64,000 nt of DNA from Niebla homalea (GCA_019925105.1 JAHGAU010000013.1:1302001-1366000); one strand, 5' to 3'; positions 38,177-52,900 are shown, counted from the first letter of the stretch. Program-made: numbers and translations. Notes: generated by a model from the sequence alone, not told the origin.

Positions 38177-41100
38177 TATTACGTTTTATAAAAACCGAAA
38201 AATAGGTTATATTAAAAAATATAAAAAAGGAAAATACGGTTTTTTACTTAAGGCTTAAAATCATTAATTATAGGTTTCCTCCAGTAATAAAGAAATTTAA
38301 TTCCTTAAAACGTATAAAGAAATATTCTATTATTATATTAAGTATAACGTTAATAAAGATATATAATAATATTTTAAATAAAAAGATTATTAAAGGGAAA
38401 TCGTTTAAGATAACCCGGTTATAAAATAAAACGGCGGATATTTATTAATATTTTAAATATTAAAATTATAAATATATTATTATAAAATATTTTAATATTA
38501 TAAAATATATGGTTTACGTTAAGGGCTATAATACTTATAAATATATAAAGTTAATAATTAAGGGGCTTATAAAAGGCGTATTTAAATATATTACGTATAA
38601 TAAGGAGGAATACTTAATATAGGATTCTAAGTATATAATAAAAATTAAGGAAATTAAACGTAAAAAGACCCGGATAACCGTGAAAATCTAATAGTATAAT
38701 ATATACGGAATTAATTTAACGGGTTAATTAAAGGTAATTTTAAGACGTAAACTTAATTAATTAAATAATAAAGAATAAATAACGGTAATAAATAAAGTAA
38801 AAAAGAGGAAATTCCTTACGATCCTAACCTTAAGGGTTAACCGTCTTATGTCTTTAATAATAATTAGGAAAATATTAAGTTAAAAAACGTTTAACTTTAA
38901 TAAGAAATCCGTAACTTAAATAAATATAAATAAAAAAGCCTTTATAAAGATTAATATATAATATATTAACGCTTTTAAGAGTAATATAATATAACGTTTA
39001 TAATAAGGGAATTAAAGTAATAATACCGATATTTAAGTCTAAAGAAGTTAAGGACGTCGATATTATAGTAATATAGGAATTATTATATAACCTGTATATA
39101 TATTTATTTATTAACTTAAAAAAGGGGTTTTATTTAGCCTTTAAAGGGGATAAAATAATTAAAATATACTTCTTTATAAATAAGCGGCTTAATATAAATA
39201 ATTAAGATATTATTTATTATAATAAAAACCTTTATATACTTTATATTATAAGGGAAAAAGACTTAAAAAACGACCTTAATATTTATAATATATATAATCC
39301 GTTACCGGTTAATAAAGAAAAATTATTTATAATACCGTTATTTAAAAAGGTTTTAATTACTTTAAATAAGTATATATTATTTAAAAACTTTAACTTATAT
39401 TATTATATATAAAATAAAAAAAGGCGTATAATAAATTACGTTAAATCGGATAACCTATTAATAGTTATTATTTAAGTTAATTTTTTATTATTAATATTAT
39501 AAAAGATTATTATATAAAAGAATTATAAGTTTAAAATAACGATTAATTTAATTTTTAATACGGAAGAAATTGCCGGCGCGGTTATAATATATAAGCCGTA
39601 AAAGGACTTAAAATATAGCTTAAACTATATACCGATATAAATAACCTTAAATTAAACCGTTAATATAACCTTATTATTACCAGTAAGGAAGGCGTGGAAA
39701 ACGGTTAAAATAATAAAGATTTATATAAAAGCGGAAAAGATAATAATATAATTTACGGACCTCCCTTAATTAAATAATAGAAACTGGATCGATTTTTTTA
39801 TAGAGTAAGTAATAAAAATATTAAATAAAATAATTAATAAAATAATTTTAATAATAAAACCTTCTTAAAAAGTTAAAACTTATTAAAATAAAAAGTATAT
39901 AACCGCAATTATAAAGGTAAAAAGGCTAATAAAGTAAACTTTTAAATATAAAAATTAAAAGATACTTAATTAATTAAAAATTACTTAAAAGGAAAAAAAG
40001 AAAATTATTAAGAAAATTAAATAAATATACTTTCGGTTTACGATATATAACTTAACGGTTTTACTTTATAATATCTAGAAGTTAATAAAATATAATAAAG
40101 AATAAAGTAAGAAATTAAAGTTTATCCTTAAATTCCCGCCTTTTAAGAAACTTAATAATATATTAATTAATATCTTTAATAGTAAGATTAAGGCCCTTAA
40201 AGGAGTATTTTTCCCCCTTCCGTTAAAGGTTAATTTAAACGATATTAATAACGTTATATACCCCGATCTTATATTAATAAATAAGGTAATAATATAAAAT
40301 ATAATAATTAAAGCGATTAATAAATTAAAAAAGGATAAAGCCCCGGGACCGAATAAGATCCTTAATAGATTCTTATTAATAATAATATTACCGTTTAAAA
40401 GGATTTTTATTTACTTTTTTTAAGTATATTTTAACGTCGGTTATTATTTACATAAGTTTAAGGAAATAAAAATAATTATCCTTAAGAAGCTTATTAAGCC
40501 GGATTACTTTAAGGTAAAATCTTATAGACTTATTATATTTTTTTATACGTTAAGGAAAACCTTAAAGACGGTAATAATAAAGATCCTTAATAACTATATA
40601 AAAAATTATAGACTTCTCCTTAATTAATAAATAGGAATAAAAAGAAGTTAATTAATAAAAATAGCCCTTAAAGGATTAATTAACGGCGTATATACGGTAT
40701 AAGGTTACGGGAAGACATATATTATAAATCTTTTTTCTTTTAATATTATAAATATTTTTAATAAAGTAAATTATTAAAGGTTATTATATAATTCAAGGAA
40801 AAAAAGGATATTACCCTTTTTAATTAAATAAATAAAGAGTTTCTTAAGTAATTAAGTTACGTTAATTAACCTAGGATAAAAGATAAGCCCGATAAAGCCC
40901 GTTATAACGGGGATTCCTTAAAGATTGCTTATTTCTTTTACATTATTTTTATTTTTAAATAGTTTATTAATTAAGGAGTTCGTTAAATTAAAATAAAAAG
41001 TTTAAGTTAGAAACTTTATTAATAACGTTTACTTTTTAGCCTATAATACCTTTATACGTATAAATTATTTAGAATTAAAATAAACTTATAAAGTTTATCT

Positions 41101-42000
41101 TTAATAAGTAAGAACTTATAAAGTTTAATTTATACCGTATAAATATAAGCTTATTTATATAATTAAAAACTTAAAATTATATGATATAATAATTATAGTA
41201 AACTTAAATAAAATTATAATAAAGCCGGATATTAATATTAAAGTCCTTAACCTTTAAGTAAATAAAAAGCTTAATTAAAAAGATTATATAAGAAAAATTT
41301 AAAAAAAGATAACTTTATAAAAAAAAGGCCTTATTTATCTCGCTATATCGGTATAGGGAGTTACGTTATAGAAAACTCGGACCGTTTATTAAGCCGTAAT
41401 AAAACCAGTTATAATATACGTTATAATTATTTAATATATATTTAAAAGTACTCCGGGATATAAAAAGGAGCCTATTTAAATATTATAGAAAGTCTAGAAC
41501 CGGTATTTAAGAGTAATTAACGGTACTTATAAAGTAATTTTTATCCCGGTATTAAAGTCTAAGGTTTTTATACCATTAATTAAAGTTTTATTAAATTAAA
41601 TAATCGCTTAAATAAAGTTAAAGAAATATATATATTTAATTATAATAATAAGAAACGGGCGGATCCGTTAAAATCTTAATAAGCTTTAAGTTAAAAAAAG
41701 TAAAATAAAGATATTTATCCTTTTTTTTATTAAGATAAAGTAAGAATAAGCTAAAAAGGAAATTAACCTTACCGGTATCTTAAAGGTTAATTTAAACGCG
41801 TATAAACTTCCGTTAAGCGTAAAAAAAAATTAAAATTAAGGAGATTTAAAGAGTAAAAACTATAGTAATTATTTTATAAGTTACGATAAAATAAATTAAG
41901 CGTTAACGGAAATATAAGGACTTTATGTTTTAAGGTTATTATTACTTAGCTTTTAATAATAAAAGAATTATTAATAAGTATTTCCGTTATTATAATATTA

Positions 42001-45000
42001 TTGATTGATTAATTAATTTATACTACGGATCTAGCTAAGCTAATTCCGGCGTTCTTTAATACTCGGTTATTTGGCCTTATTAATAACCGTAAAAAACCCG
42101 ATATCCATAACGTTAGGAATAAAAACCGGTATTTACCCAACCTTTACTTACGTTTTAAGGGCTAAGAATATTTACGGCCATTTAAAGAATAAGAATTTAT
42201 TTATATATTTTTTTTAAGAAAACTTATAATATTACGATAAAATCTACTTAAAAGTTACCCTTAAACTTATTGTTTCTCCGTTACTTTACGGGTCTATTTA
42301 ATATTAAAATTTTAAAATTCCGATTATATTATTAAATATTTTTACCGATATATATATTATTATTATCTTATTTATACGACTTTACCGACCGATATAATAT
42401 CGCCTTTTATATTACCCCGGTATTTATAGCCTTTTTAACCCCTTATTAAGTATAGTTTTTCCGCCGTTGCTTTTTACCCCCGGGTTAACGGCGAGATTTC
42501 TTAATTAAGTCCTTAATTACTTTTTTTATTTCCTTAATTAAGTTAAACTATAATAATAAGCCTATAATTATTATGAATTTAACGGTTACCTTAATACCCT
42601 TTTTATTAATAAGTAATTAATGATAATCGTTAATCCTTGTTTTTTTAATTAATCCCGGTTTAAGTTCCTTAAATAATAAATAAAAGATTAATATATATAC
42701 GGTATCTTACTTTTATTATTTATATTTATAACTAACGTTAATCCGGTTATTAACGTATACGATAAAAAGGAAGTAAATTAAACCGTTTTTATTTATCCGG
42801 AGTTAAATTATTAGTATATTATTACCTTTCCTTATAATTTTATAATACCGGAGATACTTATTAATAACCTTATTATTATCCAGTATTAAGTATTATCGTT
42901 TTTAAGGGATTAATTTTTTATATTTGCGTTAACGTTTTATTTACTTTTTTATAATCTATAAAGTAATTGTTATTAACTTTATTTTTACGGCTTTTTTTTC
43001 CTCCGTTATTTTTACTTTAAATAAAAGTTTATATACTCTTATATTAACTTCTTAAACGTAAGTTAAATTAATTTCTTTTTTAATTTACTTTAATTTAACT
43101 TCCGTAAAAAAAATAAATATTTTTTTTCTATGCTTTTTTATTTAAGGCCTTTTATAATTTTAATGAATACGTTTATTTCCTATTAATATAATTAAGTTCG
43201 TATCTTTTTTAAGTTTTATTTAAACGATTATTTAATTTAAGGTTAACTTTATTAATAATATAAAGATTTTAGATTCCAGTATTAAAACAGGAATCGCTTT
43301 ATATACTTTACTTATTACTCTTAAGTATCGGTTTTAAACCTTTTATAATTATCGGACGGGCTTTTTCTTATATTTAAGCGTACCTTTAAAAGCGTACCAG
43401 ATAATTATTATATACGTTATTACAGGCTTTTTAACCGTTTAATAAACGGTTTTAACCTTTATAAAATAGCTTTTTACGTTAATACTATAAGGTAAATAAA
43501 GTTTTTCTTTTATAAAATTATTTTCTTTTAGATTTTTCTTATATAATCTTTTTAATTTAATTTCTTATTAATATATAGGTTAAGTATTTTAATATTAACT
43601 TCCGGTTTTATCGTTATATTATTTAAGTTTATTATAATTATTATATTATATAGCTTTAAGCTTTTTATTATATAAATAAGTTTATACTTATATAAAATAA
43701 ATTAAACTTTATATATCTTTATTTATTATAAGTAAACTTTATAACCTTATTTTAGCTTTAAATAATTTATATAAGTGGACGTATTATAAGCTAAAAAATA
43801 AATATTATTAATAAAACTTTTTATTTAAACCTTTTATTTTAACTTTATTAAGTTTTTAATAAGTAAGCCGTTAAAGAATAAAAATAAAACTAAGGAAATA
43901 AATAATTTTTAAAAAATCCTTATTATTATAAACTTTATCGTACTTATTTTTTATTTTAGGTTAATTAATATTATTTAATTATTTAAGAAACTTTTTATTT
44001 AATTCATAAAGAAAAATAAAACCCTTTTCTTCCGTAAATTATATAATAACCTTTAATAATTTACTTTATTAAATGCCTTTATAATATTTAAGGAAAGAAG
44101 ACTTATAACGTACTTTTTTTTATAGTTTTATATTATATATACGTTATTAATTAAGTTTTTAAGAGTTATTTCCGTTAACCGTCTTTTTTTTACTTTTATT
44201 TATTAATTAAAGAATAACTTATATTTTTCTATATAATTACTTAAGATCTTCGTAATTACCGTTTTTAAAGCCTTTTTTAACGTATAAAGGAGTATTATAG
44301 GTTTATACGATTTTACCTTTAAGTAATTTAACTTAACCGGCTTTTTAAAAATAATCGTTTTAATTTCTTTAAATTTATAAGGGTAATATCTTATATTAAA
44401 GTAAGCTTAAAATAAATAAATAAAGACTTTTCCGAATAATAACGTTATTATAAATAAGAACTTATTTAATATACCGTTGGGTCCGGGGGCCTTATTTTTC
44501 TTTAATTTATTAATCGTTTTAATTATTATCTTTTAAGTTATTATTTTATTTATTATTATTAATTTAAGATATACCGTACCGTTAATTTTTATTAAGTTAA
44601 TTTCCGGTAACGGAGGAAAAAACGTCCCTTTAAGAGCCTTAATTTTACCGTCAAAAGTATTCATTATTATACCGTTTAATCTTTTTAAAGGTAAAAACTT
44701 AAGAATAAATTTAAGTTTTTTACTTTATTCTTTATAATATTTTATTAACTTTTAAATATTATAAAGGGAAACCGTTAAGTTATATATTACAGCCCGGAAA
44801 TACGTTTATTTAACCTTCTAGATAATTCTTTCCTTTTTTTCTTAAGCTTTTTTTAATTATTAAAACGTCTCCCGGTTTTTATATTTAATAATTTATTTTA
44901 TAAACGCTTTTATTTTTATAATTATTTTTATATATTCTTTCTTTTAATAAGTTTTAACTCTTTAAAACGGCTTTATTATTAAAATTATAGCGTTAATTAT

Positions 45001-47768
45001 TTTATTTAAAGCCTTTATTATCCGCTTTATAAAACGGTTAATTTATTCTTTACTATTAAGCCGGGGGAGCTCCGTTAATCAGGATATTACCTTTACCGCC
45101 TTTATAAATACTTTAATTTCTTTAACCGTCTTTTATATTTATTTAAACGGTAAAAACGGAGTTATATTAACGGATTAATTTAAGGTCGTTTATATCGGGA
45201 TATAATCTGAACCGTATTTTAAGTCCTTTCGGGGTTTATATATTATAATTAAGTTAATAATACCTTTTAAGTTAAATATTAAATTAATTATAATTTTAAA
45301 TTTACGGCTTTTTTATATAATAGCTTCTTTTAGTATTAATAATATAAAATTAAACCGTATAATAATTATTAATAACTCCTTAAATTCAGTATAATTAATT
45401 ATATAACCGTTTTTATTTTATTAAATATAATAAAGATTAAAGTCCCTTATTAAGAAATATTTATTAAATACGGTTATAATATCCTTAAATAATAAGATCA
45501 TAAAAAATTTTTTCTTATTAACCGGTAGCGGATTATATATATTATAAATATTTAAGTTACCCTTAATATCCCCTTTTTATATAATCCGGAGTATATATAG
45601 GTTCCCTTTATAATAAATAACGTTTTAATTATCTATATTTAGCCTTATATTAATAAAAAAATATATCCGCGTTATTTTATTACCCTTAAAAACTAAATAG
45701 AAACTATCTCCTAGGTTAATTAAAAAATAAGTATATAAATTATATAATAACTTTTATATCGCTATAATATCAATATCTTTTATTTCCTTAAATTTAAATA
45801 TTAATATTACGGCTTTAATTACTTCCTTACGTATATTATATTATATTACCCTTAAAAGCGTAAATATATTAAATATTGACGTCCGTTAAATTCTTTTTAT
45901 TAACTTTTATTTATATAAATAGTCTTTTTTTAAGGTTAAACGTTATCTATTTTAATCTTTTTATTATAATAATAATCCCGGTTAAATAACCGGCTTTAAA
46001 GGTTAATATTATTATAAGTTTCTTTTTTTTTATATTATTAATTATTATGCTTTATTTTTCCCCGTTTAATAAGTTCCGTTTATATTTTAAAATTATTTTT
46101 AATTATTTTACCGGTTTAAGTTTATATAAGTTATAACGTTAAATTTTAATTATTATTTTAATTTCTTTACGTTAAGTTTCCTTTGTTTTTATTATATATT
46201 ATAAGTCTTATATTAAATAATTATTATTATTAGATATTACGTATTTTAACGTATTCTTTATTAAGCTTTTTATTATTAAGTTAACGTATTTATACGTATT
46301 ATACCCTTCGGTATATACCGTATACTTTATATTATTAAAGTACTTTATAATAATATACCCGTACTTTTAATATTTAAAGTATTAATAAATATCCGTTATT
46401 TAATTTTAAGGTTTCATTAATTTAAAGGATTTACCCTTTATTACCCCTTTATTAAGGATATTGTTATATATCCTTATTAACGTTATACTTAGGATAATTA
46501 TAAAGTATCTTTTTATATAATTAAAAACGTTTAGCCTTTTTATTATAAAAAAGAAATTATAATTAATAATCTTAAGTTTAAAATAAAGGATTATATTCTT
46601 TTTTTTATCCGTTTTAAAATAGTTTCTTTTTCCTCCCCCGTAAACTTTATTAAATATATCTTATTTACCGCGATAATAAAGGATTACCTTAATATTTTTA
46701 CTATTTTATATCTTTTTTTATCGGTTTATCCCTTTAATTTTTTTAATCCCTTTTTCGCCTTTAATAAGGTTATATTAAAAAGGATATTTTTACTTTATAA
46801 TTTATATATTATAATAATTTATTTTATTAATAATTCTCCCGTAATTTTAAACGTTTTTATTTATTATAACGGGTTTATTTTTACCGTTATATGTTTCTTT
46901 TCTTCGCCCGATAATTATATAATTATTATTTTCACTTTTCTTTATGTTATTATTTTTTCCCCCGCCTTTATTTCCTTTACCGTTAACGCTAATATTATTT
47001 TTACGGTTTTTATTATTTAATTTATTCCCGCTTTTTTCTTTAAAGCCTCCTTTATTATTTTTTTATTTTATACGTATTTTTTTTATCTTTTTTTATTTCC
47101 GTCCGCCAACGCTTTTATTACCGCCTTTTAAGTTCCGCGTAGCCTCTTTAACTCCCTTAAACCTCTCCCCGTATTTACGTAAAAATCTTTTATTCTCCGT
47201 AGCCCGATTTATAGTATTAACCAGGTCTTTAACGTAATATCCTTCTATATAGTTATAAAAAGGCCTTTTAATATCCTTATTATTTCCTTTTTTTTTACTT
47301 TTTTTCTGCGTATTTAATAATTACCTTTTTTTATAACCTATTCTTATTTACTTAATATTTCTTTATCTTTATTTAATTCTTTCTTAATTCATATATACTT
47401 AATAAAACCTTTTACGCCTCCGTTTACCCCTTATCCGTCCTTACGTACCGTCTTCGTCCCCTCCGCCCTTTATTTATTACCCTTTATAATAATACCTTTA
47501 CGCGTTATACGCGTCCCTTTACGCGTATCTTATTAATTATAAGCTTTTTATTTAATTTAAGGCCTTATTATCTCGTATTTATCGCGTTATTTATATAACT
47601 TATTACCGTTCCTATTAACTTAAGCCGTTTACCCTTTTTCCCCTTTTACTTTTATTATTATTCCGCTTCCGCTTATCGTATTTAAGGTATTATCCTTATT
47701 ATTACTTAAGCTATATACGCGTATATCGTTTCTAACCTCTGGGGTCCCGTTGTTCGTCGCCATCATTC
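42001..47768 (-). mobile_element. LINE iv, full-length Tad1-like, RIP-degraded
   Basis: About 5.77 kb on the minus strand. The TTGA tail is at 42001; the 5' end with the conserved ORF1 start (reverse of GGCGACGAACAACGGGACCC) is near 47735-47763. The flanks share TTCCGTYATTAYRA (41982-41995 and 47774-47787), an RIP-altered target duplication matching LINE iii. A short frame at 46944-47237 is antisense-type noise within it. Confidence 0.82.
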
Positions 47769-47790
47769 CTTACTTCCGTCATTACGAGAA

Positions 47791-49387
47791 ATATTATTAT
47801 AGTTTATATTAATCTATTTATTTATTAATAAGTTATAAATTCTTTAAACCGATTTAGATAAATTAAGGTTATTAATAAAAAAATTATAAATTTATTATTA
47901 AATAATATTTAAGAGTTTATAAATAAACCGAAGGACCGTAAGCTTATTAACTTTAAATAGGTATTTAAGAAAAAATTCCTTACTTTAAGTTTTATTAATA
48001 AATATAAAATAAAACTTATTATAAAAAGTTTTATTTAAAAGTAAAATATTAACTATAAAAAAACCTTTTTACTTATTTTAAAATATAAATTATTCCGCTT
48101 ACTTTTAATACTTATAATTATCTATAGACTTTAACTATAATTCTTAAACGTTATTACCGTATATTTAAATAATAATTTAAATAAAAAAATCTATATAAAT
48201 ATTTTTAAAGGTATTCCGATAACTTAATAAAATATTAGTAAATATTTCCGTTTACTTAAAGATTTTTATAAGCTTAAATAATTAAAAAAGATTTAAATTA
48301 AAAAATTTTAATTATAACTTTATAAATTTAATTTTATTTTTATTTAAGCTGATTTATACGTTTTTATTAAGAAGTTTAATTAAAAAACGTATTTAATAAT
48401 CCTTTATATTAATAACATTATTATTATTATTAAAAGCTTAAAGGTTTATAAATAAATAAAAAATTATTTAATTTTAATATTTAAGTTTATTAAAAAAGAT
48501 CTATTAAAAATAATCCTTAAAATATAAGTCTTTTAAAATAACGATATTATAGCTATAAATTAAATAAATTACATTATAAATATCTTTAAAAAGTATTATA
48601 TAATAAGTTATAATAATATTAATATTTTAATAAACGGATATAAAAATATATAAATAATTTAACTTAATAAATAATAAATAAATTAATATATTTATTAATA
48701 ATTTTTTAATAAATTTATATTCCTTTAAGTTATTATTTATTTAAATTTAACTTTTTTAATCTTAAAATTAAATTAATTTTATAATAACCCCGTTATTTAA
48801 TATTAGAATTATTTAATATAAATACTTAAATATTTACAGAATATATTAAATTTAAATTTATACTTCTGACGTAACGGCGGATTACTTAAATATTTCGTAA
48901 ATACTACGTTTATTAACGATAAAAATAAAGCTTTATAATATTAAATACCGGTATAATATACGTATAATATATTCAGAAATAACGTACTGTCGTTACCTTT
49001 ACCGTAAAAGTTAAATATATAACTTTTTCTGAAGGGTATAAAGTAAATATTTAATTTATAAAATAAATTAATAAAACCGGATTCTTTAAAGGTTACGGAT
49101 TTATTGTTTTATTTAATAATAATAATAATAATATCTCCTTTATTAAGAATCCGGAGAATTATTTACGGATTAAATATATTAACGTTTAATATTACTTTAT
49201 TTAAAGAAAAATATAAAAAAATTTTATCTTAATAAAGTATATTAATATTAAGGATTAACTTATAAATATTATAATAAAGCTTTTATTAAAATAATCCTTT
49301 AAAATAAATTAATTAAAACTCGGATTATATTTAATAAATTAATAGCGGTATTATTATTATAGATTTATCGTAACTTTAAAGAGGGAG
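47791..49387 (+). pseudogene. Copia A reverse transcriptase/RNase H remnant
   Basis: Collinear with 53630-55243 of element B. The RT catalytic box reads LYINNI near 48405-48422, where Copia elements have YxDD; both Asp codons have become Asn through G-to-A change. Many stops are present. Confidence 0.8.
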
Positions 49388-49663
49388 TAATATATGGGGG
49401 TATTCCGCGGTTATCTTAATAACCCTTATATTAAAGACCCTATCGCATAAAGGCCTATTAAACGGCCTTTTATTAACGGTATTATAGGTACACCGGTATA
49501 TAAGGTACGGTAAGTATACGGTTATCAAACGGTCCTTGGGATGGATACAAATACGGTCGTTATCACAGTGTAATTAGACAAGCATAGTGGTAGACTCAAT
49601 ACAAGTGATTCGGCTTACTCACCCTTCCCCTGCACCCTGCACCCATTTGCGCATATTGCATCA
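49388..49663 (+). repeat. 3' LTR of Copia A
   Basis: 276 bp. It is preceded by a polypurine tract AAAGAGGGAG (49378-49387). The inner half is RIP-mutated (starts TAATATAT instead of TGATGCAC), the outer half is intact, and it ends TGCATCA followed by ATACT. Confidence 0.93.
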
Positions 49664-49711
49664 ATACTTCCTCAAGTCACATGACCAGCTTTCACCCTAA
49701 TGCGTCTCCCT
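49664..49711 (+). other. remnant of NLR intron 1 between the two Copia elements
   Basis: 48 bp of unique DNA: second ATACT copy, 38 bp of original intron, first TCCCT copy. It includes CCCTAATGCG, a plausible branch-point sequence (CTAAT). The outer halves of the facing LTRs are likewise unmutated, giving a G+C-richer island from about 49520 to 49860. Confidence 0.85.
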
Positions 49712-49987
49712 TGATGCACGGGGGTATTCCGCGGTTGTCTTGGCAGCCCCTGCATTGGAGACCCTGTCGCATAAAGGCCTACCAGACGGCCTTTTGTTAA
49801 CGGTATTACAGGTACACCGGTGTATAAGGTACGGTAAATATACGGTTATTAAACGGCCCTTAAGATGGACATAAATACGGTCGTTATTATGGTATAATTA
49901 AATAAGTATAATGGTAGATTTAATATAAATATTTTAACTTATTTACCCTTCCCTTATATCCTATACTTATTTACGTATATTATATTA
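49712..49987 (+). repeat. 5' LTR of Copia B
   Basis: 276 bp; outer (left) part unmutated, inner part ending TATTATATTA is RIP-changed from TATTGCATCA-type sequence. Confidence 0.93.
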
Positions 49988-52900
49988 AATTATAAACCCG
50001 GTTAATAAGATAATTAATTATAATATATTATTTAAATAATAATCTTATTTAAGTAATATCTATAATATTTATATAATTATTTAAGACCGTAAGATAATTA
50101 TAACTTTAACCTCCGATATCCTAATAAGTAATTATAATTATAAGGATATTAAAGAAAATAACTTAACGTAATAAAACTTATTTTATTAAGCGTAATATAT
50201 ACTTTATATTTCCGGTAATAATAATATTTAAGATGAAAGGATAACGTTATTATCGTTTAAGGTATTTACCATAAAAATTATTGGATTACCCCTAAATATT
50301 TTTAAGGAATCCTTTTTAAAGCCGGCTTTATATAAACTTCTTAAACTCGATAATAATAACTTCCGTAAGTAAAGTCAGGTTATAAAACGTTTTTTAAGAA
50401 GTTATTTATTTCAGGGTATCGTAAATAACTTAACCTTATACCTTTAAGTCTTTTCTTAAGTTAAGATTTAAATTATATACGCTAACTTTACTGCTGGTAT
50501 ACTTATAAATAACGTAATAACAACGTAAAGATCATATATTTTAATAAATAAGGACGTAACTCCGTTTTAGATTTACTTCACGTAAAGTAAAATCTATTTC
50601 GTGAAAAGTAAAAGAAAGTTAATCCTTTTATTAATAAAAATCCTTATTATAAAAGCTTAAAAGAATAACAACGTAAATAAGCTCGCCGTATCCATAAAAA
50701 AAGTAAATAAATAAGTAAATTAAATTAATAAGGTTATTATATTAAACGATATTTATCTAGGCTTCATAATTATAAACTTATTTTAAGAAGTATATAAATT
50801 CAGTTTTATTATATACCGGCTTAAGAACAATAAAGATATATTTAGCAATAAGAAAGTTATTTAAAGACTTAAAGTAATTAAGATTAATACGGCTGAAAGA
50901 CAGATTATTAATACCGTAATAGTAAAAGTAAATAAAGAAGATAATATTAAACCCCGCCGCGTAATAAAATACTATAATTGCCAGAAAATAGGTTATATAA
51001 TTAAGGACTATAATAAAGAAAACATAAAAGTAAGCGGTAAAGATAGTAAAAAAATTAATAAGAATAAAATTAAGAAAGTAAAAAAACCCGAAAAATAAGT
51101 AGCTCGATTTAAACTTAAACGAATTAAAAAGGCTATAATTAAAGATAACGAGGAATCTAAAGAATTGAGTTTTATCGCCGTTAATAAGAAAGAATATAAT
51201 ATTAAGGAGTTAACGTTTATATTTATTAATAATAACGATAACCTCGTTATTTTTTTAATAAAAAACGGACTGACCTTAATAAGCCTTTAAAAAACTATTA
51301 AAGTAATAAGGATTTATATAATTTAATTCTATATAAGCTTAATAATAATACCGCCACGATAAATTTAAGTAATCCCGGTCTTTATAATAATAATAATGAA
51401 ATGAAAGATATTACTATAATAAACAATATAAGTAATAAAGAAACCTATTTATTTAAGAGTAATTTATATAATTAAATAATAAAATAAATACGGAAAAAAT
51501 ACGACTTTTTCCAAAATAATAAAAGCTTAAACCCTATAAAATCCGTAAATACCGGCAATAATAACTATACTTTAATAATAATAAAGGGTGGCTCCCCTAA
51601 TAAAATAAGTTAAAATATACCGTCCAAGGATAAAAAAACCCCCTAGACGATAAACTCCGGTATTACGAAATATATATATACTCGGAGAGGTATATTTTAG
51701 AATTTTAAAGAAAAGACTATAAGGGTAACGGTAGGGGGTAAGGGCTCCTTAGACTTACCTAAACGTAGTAACGTAATAATCGAGATGAACGGTTAAAACC
51801 GTATTATTTAAAATATATTATAGGTTCCTTATTTAGGATTTAACCTTTTATCCATTTCAGCCTTAGAGGATAAAGGTATAAGTATTACCTTCGGCGGACG
51901 TAAAATAAGGATTATATAAGGAGATCGATTTATTATAATAGGGTATTAATATAAAAAGCTTTATTTACTCGTATATATCCGGAAAAACGCTACGTTAATA
52001 ATTAATAAAAAAGACTTAAATCCTATATCCTATAAATTATAAAGTAAAAAAAATAAAAAAAACGGTAAAGTTAAACGTAATAGTAATAAAATTACTTAAA
52101 GACGTAAAAAAAATAACGACGAACTTTTTATAATTCTTTATAATTATTTAGGTTATTTAAGTATAGCCAGGCTATATATTATATATAAAATAATATTAAA
52201 AATACCAAAGATATTGGCCTTAAAGGACTTTTTTTATAATATATATAAGAATAATAAACTTATAAAAAGTATACGTAAATATTATTATATAAAAAAAATA
52301 AAGCTTAAGTCTTATTTCTTTTACGACGTTTAAAGCCCTTATAGTATTAAGGTACTAATCCCCGGAATAATATTTTTTAAGTATTACCTATCCGTTATTA
52401 ATAAGGTTACGGGGTGGTCAAGCCTTACCCTATTAATAACGAAAGTTAAAATAATTAATCGAGTTTTATTTATTATTAATATACTCGATTATAAGGAAGG
52501 TAATATTACCGTTAAGTATATTTATACCGATAATATAAAGGAATTTTAAGCTTTTAAAGCGGTTATTAAAGAACGTAATATTACTATAAAATATATTATA
52601 TATTATATACCTAAATAAAACGGCGTGGTTAAACGGTTTAACCGAATAATAAAGACGATAATCCGGTATATAATATATTATACTAAGTTATTAAATAGCT
52701 TTTAAGCCTTTATAATTATATATATTAATTAATTAAAATAAAAGCTTCTATTTATAAAGGGAGTAAGCCCTTTTAAGAAATAAATAAAGGTAAAATTTCT
52801 TATTAAAAACGAAAAAACGTTTAAGATATTATATAAAGTAAATATACTTAAAGAAACGAGACGATTAAAATTGGATAAAATTATTATTAATAATATTTAT

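Larger units (their letters stand above)
32844..42000 (+). mobile_element. LINE iii, interrupted and missing its 3' end
   Basis: The 5' end (ATGGCGACGAACAAAGGGAC at 32848) lies in Copia A. The element is present as 32844 to about 33106, 35691-36562 and 38189 to about 41995. It is collinear with LINE i until a point matching about 18700 of LINE i, so roughly 0.8 kb of 3' end is missing. It hosts element D (with E inside) and truncated LINE v. At its right it meets the tail of LINE iv. Confidence 0.82.
10206..49663 (+). mobile_element. Copia LTR retrotransposon A, RIP-degraded and filled with nested elements
   Basis: Bounded by 276-bp LTRs (10206-10481, 49388-49663) starting TGATGCA and ending TGCATCA, with target duplication ATACT at 10201-10205 and 49664-49668. 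Own sequence is 10482-12915, 32319 to about 32843 and about 47791-49387; the rest is nested insertions. Order of remnants: gag zinc knuckle, DSG protease, GAG-pre-integrase/integrase, reverse transcriptase, RNase H, which is the Copia order. Compared with its relative B it lacks about 680 bp between integrase and RT. It is oriented as the host gene. Confidence 0.93.

Noticed and set aside
46944..47237. 97-residue ORF MLLFFPPPLF..
   Set aside because: Antisense to the ORF1 region of LINE iv; hydrophobic Leu/Phe/Pro composition comes from the reverse of a Lys/Glu-rich sequence.
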